The notes below the pieces were generated by a model. It had not been told where the DNA came from, searched no databases, and saw nothing but the letters and a program-made list of their open reading frames with translations. From assembly GCF_004343255.1 (NCBI RefSeq), contig NZ_SMDD01000001.1:756577-820576 (forward strand): a stretch of DNA of 64,000 nucleotides, written 5' to 3'. Source of the stretch: Laceyella sacchari. Its GTDB lineage: Bacteria > Bacillota > Bacilli > Thermoactinomycetales > Thermoactinomycetaceae. The first letter of the stretch is position 1. Every line of letters starts with the position of its first letter. Positions 40,245 to 49,522 of the stretch are shown in pieces. The translations under genes and the position numbers were made by a program.

Positions 40245-42029
40245 ATGATGATGTTTCGTCAACTTTGGTGGTTTTTCAAGATGGAGAAAAAGAGTTACCT
40301 GATCGGGATCAGCACACTGATGCTGTTGTCCCTGACGCACCTCGTGACCCCTTACACCGTGCGTGTGGTGGTGGATGCTATTACTGCCGATGCTTTAACC
40401 TGGCGTCTGCTGGTTTTTTGGACGGTGGTTAACGTGCTTGTCGCCCTATGCAAATATGGGCTGGGTTATACTTGGCGCGTGATGTTGTTTGGTGCCGGCA
40501 ACCGCTTGGGAAGGTTGTTGCGAGATCGCTTGTACCAACAATTCACCCGCATGTCCCCGCGGTTTTATCATCAGCGGCGTACTGGGGATATGATGGCCCA
40601 TGCGACTAATGACATTCAAGCCGTGGTCGTCACTGCCGGGGAAGGTGTGCTGACTTTGGCTGACTCCTTCGTGTCCGGTATGGTTGTCATCGTGGCGATG
40701 TTCGTGTTTATCGATTGGCAATTGGCTCTGATTTCACTGCTTCCCATGCCGTTGATCGCCGTGGCTACTCAACGGTACGGCAAGTTGCTTCATCAACGAT
40801 TTCACTTGGCGCAAGAAGCTTTTTCAGGTATCAATGACAAGGTGCAAGAAAATATCGCTGGAGTCCGGGTGATCAAAGCCTTTGGCCAAGAAGAGGCCGA
40901 AAAGCAGGAGTTCAAACGGCGGTTGGATGATGTGGTAGAGAAGAACCTGGCAGTAGCGCGAGTGGATGCCCTGTTTGACCCGACGGTTGTGTTGGTTGTG
41001 GGTTTGTCGATGCTATTGGCGATAGTATTCGGTTCGATCAGTGTAGCGGACGGGCGGTTAACGATCGGTCAATTGCTTCAATTCACGCTATATCTAGGGC
41101 AGCTGGTGTGGCCGATGTTAGCTTACGGAATCCTCATCAATATCGTCGAGCGAGGGCGTGCTTCCTATGAACGGATCCAATCGCTATTAAACATCAAGCC
41201 CGATATTGAAGATCGCCCCAATGCGATCGATGTGCAACCCGTGGGGGACATTCGGTTCGACGTGGAGTCGTTTACCTATCCCGATGCCGAGAGTGCGGCG
41301 TTGACCCAAATTCGCGTATGTGTGAAGCGGGGAGGGACGCTGGGGATCGTCGGAAAGACAGGCAGCGGCAAAAGCACGTTGTTGCGCTTGATGTTGCGTG
41401 AGTTTGACGTGACCCAGGGAGAGATCCGCATCGGCAACCATCCTATCACAGATTACACCCTGTCGGCGCTAAGGGGAGCGATTGGTTATGTGCCGCAAGA
41501 CCATGTATTGTTTTCGGCCACTGTCGCAGAAAACATCGCGTTTGGGAACCCGAAGGCGACAAGAGAACAAATTGAAGCTGCTGCCAAAATCGCTTGCGTC
41601 CATGAAGATATTCTCCAATTTGCAGAAGGTTATGACACCATCATCGGCGAAAGGGGCGTCACCGTCTCAGGTGGGCAAAAACAACGGTTGTCGATTGCCC
41701 GCGCCTTGCTATTAAATCCGGAGATTCTGATTTTGGATGATGTCCTGTCCGCGGTCGATGCCAAGACCGAGCATGCCATTTTGCAAGCATTGCGCCAAAA
41801 TCGGGTTGGCAAAACGACGTTGATTTCTGCGCACCGCTTGAGTGCCGTGGAACATGCAGATACCATCATCGTGTTGGATGAGGGGCGGATCATTCAACAA
41901 GGAACCCACGAAGAGCTGATGCAACAAGATGGATGGTACCGTCACATGTTTTTACAGCAACAATTGGAGTCACAGGTATTGAAAGGGGGGGAAGAAGGTG
42001 GTACCGAAACGTCTGCTCCACTATCTTAA
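40245..42029 (+). CDS. Heterodimeric ABC multidrug exporter, subunit with degenerate ATP site (YheI/BmrC type)
   Basis: A 594-residue half-transporter: six membrane helices to about residue 310, then an ABC domain with Walker A GKTGSGKST, signature VSGGQKQRLS and ILILDDVLSAVD. The catalytic Glu position is Asp (499), as in B. subtilis BmrC/YheI, where one of the two ATP sites is non-hydrolytic. It pairs with the downstream gene to export drugs or lipids. GGGGGTGGAG precedes three consecutive ATGs at 40245, 40248 and 40251; any may be used. Overlaps the next gene by 32 bases. Confidence 0.9.
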   Translation: MMMFRQLWWFFKMEKKSYLIGISTLMLLSLTHLVTPYTVRVVVDAITADALTWRLLVFWTVVNVLVALCKYGLGYTWRVMLFGAGNRLGRLLRDRLYQQFTRMSPRFYHQRRTGDMMAHATNDIQAVVVTAGEGVLTLADSFVSGMVVIVAMFVFIDWQLALISLLPMPLIAVATQRYGKLLHQRFHLAQEAFSGINDKVQENIAGVRVIKAFGQEEAEKQEFKRRLDDVVEKNLAVARVDALFDPTVVLVVGLSMLLAIVFGSISVADGRLTIGQLLQFTLYLGQLVWPMLAYGILINIVERGRASYERIQSLLNIKPDIEDRPNAIDVQPVGDIRFDVESFTYPDAESAALTQIRVCVKRGGTLGIVGKTGSGKSTLLRLMLREFDVTQGEIRIGNHPITDYTLSALRGAIGYVPQDHVLFSATVAENIAFGNPKATREQIEAAAKIACVHEDILQFAEGYDTIIGERGVTVSGGQKQRLSIARALLLNPEILILDDVLSAVDAKTEHAILQALRQNRVGKTTLISAHRLSAVEHADTIIVLDEGRIIQQGTHEELMQQDGWYRHMFLQQQLESQVLKGGEEGGTETSAPLS

Positions 42030-43743
42030 ACCTTATCAAACCCGCTTTTGGGTTGCTTTTGCCGCGCTATTGGCCGCCACCGGCGCAGAAGTGGCAGTAC
42101 CGTTGTTGGTCAGCTACTATTTGAATCATTATCTGGTTCCCAATCAGCCTATCGATATAAAGATACTGCTGGTGTTTGCGGCAATGATCTTGCTCTTACA
42201 AGTGATCACGGCGGTTTTGCTTTATTATCAGTCGCTTTCATTTCAAACCGTCGCGCAGTGGATCGTGCGCCAGCTACGCGAAGATGTGTTCGGCAAGGTG
42301 CAACATCTGGGTCTCTCGTTTTTTGACCGTATTCCCGACGGATCGCTGGTGTCGCGCATCACCAATGACACGGAAGCCGTAAAAGAGTTGTTCATTTACG
42401 TCCTTTCCTCCTTTTTGCAAAATTTCTTGATGGTTGCAGGCGTGTTCATCGCTATGTTTATCCTCGATTGGAAGCTTGCTTTGTGGGCTATGCTCTTTTT
42501 GCCGATTGTGCTCGGTCTGATGCAGGGGTATCGTTACCTGAGCTCCAAAGTGTACCGTTTTTTGCGGAGCCAGCTAAGCCAGATAAATGCCAAGATCAAT
42601 GAGTCCATCAATGGAATGAACATGATTCAAGCATTGAGGCAGGAAGCGCGGTTGCGTGCGGAATTTGGCAAGTTAAACGAAGATTACTACCAAGCACAGA
42701 TGAAAAATATCCGGCTGTACGGGTTGATGTTGCGCCCAGCGATTCAAGTATTGAGTGTGTTGGCAGTTGTCTTGGTATTGAACTATTTTGGCTCCCTCTC
42801 GTTTTCCCAATCGATTCAAGTGGGGGTAGTGTACGGTTTCGTTGACTTGTTTAGCCGTTTATTCGAACCGATCACCCAAATCATGTTGCGGTTGAATCAA
42901 TTGCAACAATCCGTGGTATCAGCGGATCGGGTGTTTGAATTGTTGGATCAAACGGAGTACGCACCCGTCAAGGAAGGGGATGACCATCCCAAGATCACTG
43001 AAGGGCGGATCGAATTTGACCAGGTTACGTTTTCCTATGATGGGAAGACCAACGTGCTCAAAAATATCTCATTTGTCGCCGAACCGGGGCAGACGGTGGC
43101 GTTGGTCGGGCACACGGGCAGCGGTAAAAGCTCCATTATCAATCTGTTGATGCGCTTTTACCGGGTCAACCAGGGCGAGATTCGTATAGATGGCCAGCCG
43201 TTAAACCATTTTGACGAGGCGGAATTGCGGTCGAAGCTGGGGTTAGTGTTACAAGATCCGTTTTTATTCGTTGGCGACGTGAAAAGCAATATTCGATTGC
43301 ATAACAAAACGATTACAGATGAAGAGGTGAAAGAGGCAGCATCGTTTGTGCAAGCAGACGCATTTATCGAAAAGTTGCCGCAACAGTACAAAGAGCCTGT
43401 GGTGGAACGGGGAGCTACTTTTTCCAGCGGCCAGCGCCAATTGATTTCTTTTGCACGAACCATGGCCTTCCAACCCAAAATCTTGGTCCTCGATGAAGCG
43501 ACAGCCAGCGTTGACACCGAAACGGAAGAGGCGATTCAGACCGCTTTGGAAAAGATGCGCAAAGGACGGACTACAATTGCCATTGCACACCGCCTGTCTA
43601 CGATTCAAGACGCCGATCTTATTTTGGTGTTGCATCGTGGGGAGATAGTCGAACGCGGCACCCATCAGGAATTGTTGGCTAAAGAAGGATTGTATCATAA
43701 AATGTACATGTTGCAAGCGCACGGTACGGTGAAGACGGTCTGA
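41998..43743 (+). CDS. Heterodimeric ABC multidrug exporter, catalytic partner (YheH/BmrD type)
   Basis: A 581-residue half-transporter with six helices and an ABC domain: Walker A GHTGSGKSS, signature FSSGQRQL, and LVLDEATASVD with catalytic Glu500. The non-canonical signature FSSGQ with an intact Glu complements the partner's Asp, the usual arrangement of asymmetric exporters. GTG 41998 lies inside the end of the first gene, after GGGGGGG. Confidence 0.9.
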   Translation: MVPKRLLHYLKPYQTRFWVAFAALLAATGAEVAVPLLVSYYLNHYLVPNQPIDIKILLVFAAMILLLQVITAVLLYYQSLSFQTVAQWIVRQLREDVFGKVQHLGLSFFDRIPDGSLVSRITNDTEAVKELFIYVLSSFLQNFLMVAGVFIAMFILDWKLALWAMLFLPIVLGLMQGYRYLSSKVYRFLRSQLSQINAKINESINGMNMIQALRQEARLRAEFGKLNEDYYQAQMKNIRLYGLMLRPAIQVLSVLAVVLVLNYFGSLSFSQSIQVGVVYGFVDLFSRLFEPITQIMLRLNQLQQSVVSADRVFELLDQTEYAPVKEGDDHPKITEGRIEFDQVTFSYDGKTNVLKNISFVAEPGQTVALVGHTGSGKSSIINLLMRFYRVNQGEIRIDGQPLNHFDEAELRSKLGLVLQDPFLFVGDVKSNIRLHNKTITDEEVKEAASFVQADAFIEKLPQQYKEPVVERGATFSSGQRQLISFARTMAFQPKILVLDEATASVDTETEEAIQTALEKMRKGRTTIAIAHRLSTIQDADLILVLHRGEIVERGTHQELLAKEGLYHKMYMLQAHGTVKTV

Positions 43744-43878
43744 ATCGGGTCCTGTATCCCACTGAGCGGAATGCTGGGGTTGGAAACTGTCCAGCCCAGG
43801 CGAGTCCCGACTCGGTTTATTCATCTGGCAAGTACACGTTCATACTCTCCGATCGTGTTCAAAAAATGAATGAAATCA

Positions 43879-43924
43879 AAGACCTTCACAACGCCAAACA
43901 CAGCGAAAGTGGAGGTCTTCGTTT
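43879..43924 (+). terminator. Probable terminator after the exporter genes
   Basis: AAGACCT (43879-43885) pairs with AGGTCTT (43913-43919), followed by CGTTTT. Confidence 0.5.
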
Positions 43925-43979
43925 TGTAACAGGAGCGGGATGTTCGCCGGAAAATAACAAATAAGCCATGAAGAGCCAG

Positions 43980-44007
43980 TTGCAATTTGTACATTTTTAA
44001 GTATGAT
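43980..44007 (+). promoter_or_regulatory. Promoter of the 33-residue gene
   Basis: TTGCAA (43980-43985), 16 bases, TATGAT (44002-44007). Confidence 0.55.
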
Positions 44008-44047
44008 AATTCTATATATTTCGTCATCAAGAAAGGAGTGGAACATC

Positions 44048-44149
44048 TTGGGAGAATTGCAAGAAATATTCATTTATGGGTTTTGTTCGTTAATGACATT
44101 AGGAGTTTGTTGCATTGCGCTCCTGATGCATCGGAAGCTGATAGATTAA
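44048..44149 (+). CDS. Small membrane peptide, unknown function
   Basis: A 33-residue peptide starting MGELQEIFIYGFCSLM with a single hydrophobic helix (about 7-26) that holds three Cys, and a basic end (MHRKLID). AAAGGAG lies nine bases before TTG 44048, a promoter lies upstream and a hairpin terminator 10 bases after the stop. No family recognised. Charge arrangement suggests insertion with the C-terminus inside. Confidence 0.6.
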   Translation: MGELQEIFIYGFCSLMTLGVCCIALLMHRKLID

Positions 44150-44158
44150 GGACGTGAC

Positions 44159-44202
44159 CAGCCTCAGCACATCGCTTTTCGATTGCTGGGGCTGATGGTT
44201 TT
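44159..44202 (+). terminator. Terminator after the 33-residue gene
   Basis: CAGCCTCAGCA pairs with TGCTGGGGCTG (one G-U) around a 14-base loop, then ATGGTTTTA. Confidence 0.7.
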
Positions 44203-44560
44203 ATATGCAGTGGGGTCGAGGGAAGTTTTCTTGGATGAAATGTTTTTTTACGCAATCATACGGTAATATAGTTAAAAAAGGATGGGTTGGCGATTTGAGG
44301 CGCAATAAAACGGAAGCAAGGATGAGCCCGATCCATGTGTTGGTATTCCAAAGCCGTTTTCCCATTGGCTCCACTTGTGATGCGGGAGCTCATTGGAAGA
44401 TGGTTTTTCCGCCGTATGATTTGTCAACCAGACACAGCCCATGCCTGCTTCATAAAAGGTTTTGGGCTATCATCGGCGGTTTGCCTGTCAGACGGGCTTG
44501 CATCCGACGCATCGGTTTATCGCCTTGTCGGTTACGGAACAGTAGAGGAGGTCAAGTGTT
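44203..44560. other. Unexplained stretch upstream of the dGTPase-like gene
   Basis: About 360 bases. Two plus-strand open frames (44205-44564 and 44335-44583) cross it but have no convincing ribosome site, family likeness or codon pattern. It should contain the promoter of the next gene; no clear -35/-10 pair was found. Confidence 0.4.
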
Positions 44561-45889
44561 TTGATCATTTATCGCGCTCGTGAAAATCATTTGTATTATC
44601 CATCGGACATGGAACGGAGGAAGCCGTCTTCTTCACGCCACCTCTCAGATGCCCGTGATTCGTTTGAAAAAGATTTTGGGCGGATTGTGCACAGTGCCGC
44701 ATTCCGGCGCTTGCAGTCTAAAACGCAAGTGATCGGCAGTGTGGCTGGCGATTTTCACCGCACCAGGCTGACCCATTCCATGGAAGCGGCACAGATCGCG
44801 CGAGGAATCGTGATCCATCTCAATGCTCATCACCCGTTGTTTAATCAAGAAAATGCACTGGATGTGTCGTTGATCGAAGCGGCCGCATTGGCGCATGACT
44901 TGGGACATCCCCCTTTCGGACATCGGGGGGAAGAAGCCTTGCATGAATGCATGCGAGATTATGGCGGATTTGAAGGGAACGCCCATACATTCCGTATCCT
45001 CACCCGGTTGGAGGGAGAAGTGGAATTCGGCCTGAATCTGACTAGAGCATTGTTGCTGGCAATCATGAAATATCCCATTGTGCTGGATGAAGCGGTCAAT
45101 GAAGAACAGTATCGCACAACGGGCAAAGTCTTACCCCCAAAGGCGAGCGTCTTTGCTTGTGACCGGCAGGTGTTTGCATGGGTGTGCTCTTCATTTACCA
45201 AAGAAGAGACCCGTCATTTTCTAGCTACGACGGATTATCCGGATCGGCACCGGCAGACCAAGCATAAAACGTTGGAGTGCTCTATCATTGAATTGGCGGA
45301 CGATATCGCCTATGGAACTCATGATGCCGAAGATGCTGTCCATCTGGGTTTCATCCAGTTGGAGCAATTGAAGGAGTGCATTCGCCCCTTTGCCCGTTCT
45401 GAAGAATACCAAGAGTTGCGAGAAGCTTGGAATGTGTTGAACCCGTTGCATCAAGGGCATAATCATTTGCGATACAAATTGAAAAAAGTGATTACGGCAT
45501 TGATTTCCACCTTCATCACCCACATTCAGGTGGAGTTGAATGAACGATCTTTTCACTCGCCCCGTTTGAAATACCGTGTGTATCTTCCGCCCGAGTTGCA
45601 GGCGCTTTTGGAGCAGTTGAAGCAATTGGTTTCAGACAAGGTAATTGATGCACAGCGGGTACAAACGATCTCATGGAAAGGGGCTTATGTCATCAAACAA
45701 TTGTTCCAAGCGTTCATGAATGAAGAACGCCTGCTGACGGAACATGACCGCTACCTATTCCGCCGGGCTTCCACCGATGAACAACGTGCCCGGATCGTAT
45801 GTGATTATATTGCAGGGATGACTGATTCCTTTGCGTTGCGCATGTATGACCGACTGTACGGGCAATCCCGCAGCTTTTTTGATATATAG
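44561..45889 (+). CDS. dgt: dGTP triphosphohydrolase-like HD protein
   Basis: A 442-residue HD-domain hydrolase of the Dgt family, splitting dNTPs to deoxynucleoside and triphosphate. HD residues: HRTRLTHSMEAAQIARGI, AALAHDLGHPPFGHRGEEAL and ELADDIAYGTHDAEDA. AFRRLQSKTQV is a family box. The start is TTG 44561, nine bases after AGAGGAGG. Confidence 0.92.
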   Translation: MIIYRARENHLYYPSDMERRKPSSSRHLSDARDSFEKDFGRIVHSAAFRRLQSKTQVIGSVAGDFHRTRLTHSMEAAQIARGIVIHLNAHHPLFNQENALDVSLIEAAALAHDLGHPPFGHRGEEALHECMRDYGGFEGNAHTFRILTRLEGEVEFGLNLTRALLLAIMKYPIVLDEAVNEEQYRTTGKVLPPKASVFACDRQVFAWVCSSFTKEETRHFLATTDYPDRHRQTKHKTLECSIIELADDIAYGTHDAEDAVHLGFIQLEQLKECIRPFARSEEYQELREAWNVLNPLHQGHNHLRYKLKKVITALISTFITHIQVELNERSFHSPRLKYRVYLPPELQALLEQLKQLVSDKVIDAQRVQTISWKGAYVIKQLFQAFMNEERLLTEHDRYLFRRASTDEQRARIVCDYIAGMTDSFALRMYDRLYGQSRSFFDI

Positions 45890-45897
45890 GCTTGGTT

Positions 45898-45920
45898 GGG
45901 CTTTCGGCAGAAAGCCCTCC
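45898..45920 (+). terminator. Hairpin after dgt
   Basis: GGGCTTTC pairs perfectly with GAAAGCCC around GGCA; no strong T run, so termination is uncertain. Confidence 0.45.
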
Positions 45921-46032
45921 TCGACTTATTTTATCGAAGATTATTTATATTCAGATAAGGGTTTTGCTGTTGGTTTAGTAAGTGAATTTGTCAGAAGCAG
46001 AGTGATTTTGTTTTAACAGGCAAAAATAGTAA

Positions 46033-46070
46033 TTGACAACAGGATTATGGTATGAGTAAGATCAATCTTA
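46033..46070 (+). promoter_or_regulatory. Promoter with overlapping inverted repeat, binding-protein gene
   Basis: TTGACA (46033-46038), 18 bases, TAAGAT (46057-46062). The -10 is one arm of TAAGAT-CA-ATCTTA (46057-46070), a good place for a repressor. Confidence 0.6.
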
Positions 46071-46129
46071 GAAAATCGTTAATGCATACCTGCTAACTTG
46101 GTATTATGCCGATAGGAGAGTTGGTTAAG

Positions 46130-46924
46130 ATGAAAAAGATGAAACGCATGTTCGCTACCATCTTGTCGGCTGCACTGTTTGGCGTGTTGGCCACAGGATG
46201 CAGCGTGCAAACACAAGAAAAAGATCTGCTGAGCCAGATCAAAGAGCGCGGAACCATCCGCATTGGGACTGAGGGGACTTATAAGCCGTTTACTTTTCAT
46301 GATGAGAAAAGCGGAAAATTGACCGGATATGATGTTGAAGTGGCCGAAGAAGTAAGCAAGCGAATCGGTGTTAAAGCGGAGTTTGTAGAAACACCGTGGG
46401 AAGGGATGCTCACCAGCTTGAAAACGGGCAAAGTTGACATGGTGGCCAATCAGGTGGGCGTCAAGCCGGATCGCCTAAAGGTCTTTGATTTTTCCAAGCC
46501 ATACACGGTGTCTTTTTCCCAAATCGTTGTCCATCAGGACAATGAGGATATTAAAAGCATTGAAGATGTAAAAGGGAAAAAAGCGGGACAAACGCCGACA
46601 AGCAATTATGGACAAATGGCGCGTGACGCTGGTGCCAATCTCATTGCTTATGAAGACATGATGGGCGCGATGAAAGACGTGGCCGCAAAACGGGTTGATT
46701 TGAGCATCAATGACCGTTTGGCAGTGGCCGAAATGCTCAAGTCTGTGAATATGCCTTTGAAAACGATCGACGTAAAGGCTGATCGTTCAGAAAGCGCGTT
46801 TCCGGTGCCCAAAGGGAACAAGGCCTTGGTCGATGAAATCAACAAAGCATTGGATAGCATGCGCCAAGATGGTACACTATCCAAAATATCCCAAAAATGG
46901 TTTGGGCAAGATATCACGAAGTAA
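46130..46924 (+). CDS. Amino-acid ABC transporter substrate-binding lipoprotein
   Basis: A 264-residue family 3 solute-binding protein. The signal peptide ends in the lipobox LATGC, so it is membrane-tethered outside. GTIRIGTEGTYKPFTFHDEKSGKLTGYDVEVAEEVSKRIG is the ligand-site opening; relatives bind cystine, glutamine or other polar amino acids (TcyA/FliY-like). ATG 46130 follows AGGAGAG. The matching permease and ATPase lie 2.6 kb downstream, beyond zwf and a cyclase gene. Confidence 0.9.
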   Translation: MKKMKRMFATILSAALFGVLATGCSVQTQEKDLLSQIKERGTIRIGTEGTYKPFTFHDEKSGKLTGYDVEVAEEVSKRIGVKAEFVETPWEGMLTSLKTGKVDMVANQVGVKPDRLKVFDFSKPYTVSFSQIVVHQDNEDIKSIEDVKGKKAGQTPTSNYGQMARDAGANLIAYEDMMGAMKDVAAKRVDLSINDRLAVAEMLKSVNMPLKTIDVKADRSESAFPVPKGNKALVDEINKALDSMRQDGTLSKISQKWFGQDITK

Positions 46925-46948
46925 TGGGATCGTTTGCTGGCAGTAAGG

Positions 46949-46978
46949 ACTCTTCCTTTATCAGAGGAAGAGTTTTTT
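46949..46978 (+). terminator. Terminator after the binding-protein gene
   Basis: ACTCTTCCT pairs perfectly with AGGAAGAGT, followed by TTTTT. Confidence 0.9.
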
Positions 46979-47198
46979 CATACCTTGAAGGCGCTGGAGA
47001 TCGCCAAAAATGGAGGGCATGGAAAAAAATTCTGCCGAAAATCTTGCGCATTTCTTCATCTTGAAGCAAAATAGGGTTGTTTTGAAGTTGTTTCATTTAG
47101 AGCGAGTTTACTTATCTTACCGAATGATCATAGGTGCTCAAACACATATTAAGCGCAAAGACGTGTTCGAGCTATGTTATTCAAAGGAGTGAAACCAT

Positions 47199-48737
47199 GT
47201 GTCCCACCATGCCCGAGTGAGTGAACCGTTTTCCATGGTCATTTTTGGTGCGACTGGGGATTTGGCCAAGCGGAAATTGTTTCCTGCCCTCTTCAGTCTT
47301 TATATGAATAAGTTATTACCTCCGGCTTTCCGAATCATCGGTGTCGGACGCAGGCCGCGAACCCATGAACAATTTAGGGAAGCTGTCCGCAAATCAGTGG
47401 ATGAATTCTCTCGCATCAAGGTGGCTGATGAGGCATCATGGCAACAATTTATTAAAAACTTCACTTATACGGTTGCCGATGTGACAAATCCTTCGGATTA
47501 CGAGGGAATCAAGTCATTGATTGAAGGATTTGAAACAGAGCATGGGGTAGAGCCTTGTCGCTTGTTCTACCTGGCGATAGCCCCGGATCTGTTCGCTACG
47601 GTTTCCCACAATCTGAAAGCGATTGGCCTTGGCGATACACGTGGAGTCAAGCGATTGATCATCGAAAAGCCAATCGGCAATGACTTCCTCTCTGCCAAAG
47701 AGATTGATGAACAGATCAAACAGACGTTTACAGAAAAAGAAATTTATCGGATCGACCATTATCTTGGTAAGGAAATGGTGCAAAACATCAATGTGATCCG
47801 TTTTGCCAACAGCATTTTTGAACCACTTTGGAACCACCATCATATTGCATGCGTCCAAATTACCGCCAGCGAAACGGTAGGTGTGGAAGAGCGCGCCGCT
47901 TATTACGACCGTGCAGGCGCTTTGCGGGATATGGTGCAAAACCATATGCTACAAATGCTGATGATGGTGTGCATGGAACCGCCAAGCCGCTTGAAAACGG
48001 AAGCGATTCACGACGAGAAGATCAAAGTATTGCGTTCGTTGCGCCGATACTCAGAAGAGGAAGTTGGTGCATATGTGGTGCGCGGGCAGTATCAAGCGGG
48101 TATCTTGAACGGCAAGGCCGTCCCGGCATACCGCGATGAGAAAAATGTGGATTCGGCATCTGAAACGGAAACCTTCGTGGCGGCCAAGCTGTATGTGGAC
48201 AACCTGCGCTGGGCGGGAGTTCCTTTCTATATCCGTACCGGCAAGCGGATGGGCGCGAAGGCAACTGAGATTGTGATACAATTCAAAGAGATGCCTAAGA
48301 ACTTGTATTTCAATAAGAATAACGATCTGGGCCCCAACTTGCTTGTTATCACCATCAATCCTGATGAAGGCATCCATATGGTGTTGAATGCGAAGAAGCC
48401 CGGCTCTGACAATCAGATTATGCCGATTGCGATGGAGTTCTGTAACAATTGTGAGCAAGGCACACCGGAAGCATATGAGTCCTTGATCCACGATGCGATC
48501 GTCGGTGACCAAACCTTTTTCACACATTGGGAAGAAGTGGCCTTGGCCTGGGAATTCATCGATCCGATTCGTCGGGCGTGGGACCGGAACCTGCACAAGC
48601 TCGACTTTTATGAAAGCGGCACTTGGGGGCCGGCGTCAGCCCATGCATTGCTGGCGGAAGAAGGGCACCACTGGTGGCCGGTCACCAAGGAACGACAGCA
48701 CCGCGTTGTTAGAGCAACGGAAGTGATTACTACATAG
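47199..48737 (+). CDS. zwf: Glucose-6-phosphate 1-dehydrogenase
   Basis: A 512-residue enzyme oxidising glucose-6-phosphate to 6-phosphogluconolactone with NADP, the entry to the pentose phosphate pathway. FGATGDLAKRKLFPALF binds NADP, RIDHYLGKEMVQN is the substrate site and FYIRTGKRM is conserved. Start GTG 47199 lies nine bases after AGGAG; a 7-codon out-of-frame ATG frame (47197-47220) overlaps this start. Confidence 0.95.
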   Translation: MSHHARVSEPFSMVIFGATGDLAKRKLFPALFSLYMNKLLPPAFRIIGVGRRPRTHEQFREAVRKSVDEFSRIKVADEASWQQFIKNFTYTVADVTNPSDYEGIKSLIEGFETEHGVEPCRLFYLAIAPDLFATVSHNLKAIGLGDTRGVKRLIIEKPIGNDFLSAKEIDEQIKQTFTEKEIYRIDHYLGKEMVQNINVIRFANSIFEPLWNHHHIACVQITASETVGVEERAAYYDRAGALRDMVQNHMLQMLMMVCMEPPSRLKTEAIHDEKIKVLRSLRRYSEEEVGAYVVRGQYQAGILNGKAVPAYRDEKNVDSASETETFVAAKLYVDNLRWAGVPFYIRTGKRMGAKATEIVIQFKEMPKNLYFNKNNDLGPNLLVITINPDEGIHMVLNAKKPGSDNQIMPIAMEFCNNCEQGTPEAYESLIHDAIVGDQTFFTHWEEVALAWEFIDPIRRAWDRNLHKLDFYESGTWGPASAHALLAEEGHHWWPVTKERQHRVVRATEVITT

Positions 48738-48758
48738 AGGCAGGGGAGAGAACAAACC

Positions 48759-49388
48759 ATGAAAATGTATGATGTGTCCATGACGATCACGGAAGGGATG
48801 CAAGTATACAAAAATAAAGAGTCCAAGCAACCCCGCATCTCGGTTGTACAGGACTTTGACACTGCGCCATGCCGCGAATCGCGGGTAGATATGGATGTCC
48901 ATTGCGGAACCCATGTTGATTCGCCATTGCACATGTTGCCTGATGGTGGCACGATGGAAAGCATTCCGTTGGAACGGTTGGTGGGGCCCTGCCAAGTGCT
49001 TGACCTGACGGACGTCACAGGGGGGATCACCCGCGCTGATCTGGAAAAGTTCGACATTCGCCAGGGTGGGTTTTACCTGCTCAAAACCAAAAACTCTTTC
49101 CAGGAAGCTTTTGACTTTGATTTTGTTTTTCTGGCTGAAGACGGCGCCGAATATCTCGCCAGTAAGGGGATTAGCGGAGTAGGGATCGATGCGTTGGGTA
49201 TCGAACGCGCGCAAGCCGGTCACCCCACGCATAAGACTCTCTTCCGTGCAGATGTCGTTATCATGGAAGGACTGCGTCTAAAAGAAGTGCCAGAAGGTGA
49301 GTATTTCATGGTGGCAGCGCCTATCAAATTGCTCACCACGGAAGCTGCGCCGGCGCGTGTCATCTTGTTTGAGGGCTTAACGGTTTGA
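48759..49388 (+). CDS. Cyclase family protein, kynurenine formamidase-like
   Basis: A 209-residue metal-dependent hydrolase of the cyclase/KynB family. The metal motif is DVHCGTHVDSPLHML, with a late GHPTHKTLF histidine site and VVIMEGLRL. KynB members hydrolyse N-formylkynurenine, while others act on cyclic amides; no kyn genes are near, so the substrate is uncertain. It follows zwf by 21 bases and is probably cotranscribed. Confidence 0.85.
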   Translation: MKMYDVSMTITEGMQVYKNKESKQPRISVVQDFDTAPCRESRVDMDVHCGTHVDSPLHMLPDGGTMESIPLERLVGPCQVLDLTDVTGGITRADLEKFDIRQGGFYLLKTKNSFQEAFDFDFVFLAEDGAEYLASKGISGVGIDALGIERAQAGHPTHKTLFRADVVIMEGLRLKEVPEGEYFMVAAPIKLLTTEAAPARVILFEGLTV

Positions 49389-49398
49389 TTTTAGCCGA

Positions 49399-49440
49399 GA
49401 GCGACTTCTATTGGTGTGAATAGAAGTCGTTCTTTTGTTT
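49399..49440 (+). terminator. Terminator after the cyclase gene
   Basis: AGCGACTTCTATT pairs with AATAGAAGTCGTT (one G-U), followed by CTTTTG. Confidence 0.85.
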
Positions 49441-49467
49441 GACAATAATAAATCCGAGATATATGAT
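49439..49467 (+). promoter_or_regulatory. Promoter of the amino-acid permease/ATPase genes
   Basis: TTGACA (49439-49444), 17 bases, TATGAT (49462-49467), starting as the preceding terminator ends. Confidence 0.75.
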
Positions 49468-49522
49468 AGAAATTATTAACTATGAAATGGTAAGCGGTTG
49501 GAATCAATTTGGGGTGGGATGA

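Noticed and set aside
44335-44583. 82-codon frame overlapping the dgt start
   Set aside because: No convincing ribosome site and it runs into dgt in another frame.
47010-47192. 60-codon frame before zwf
   Set aside because: No SD, no family, overlaps the zwf promoter region.
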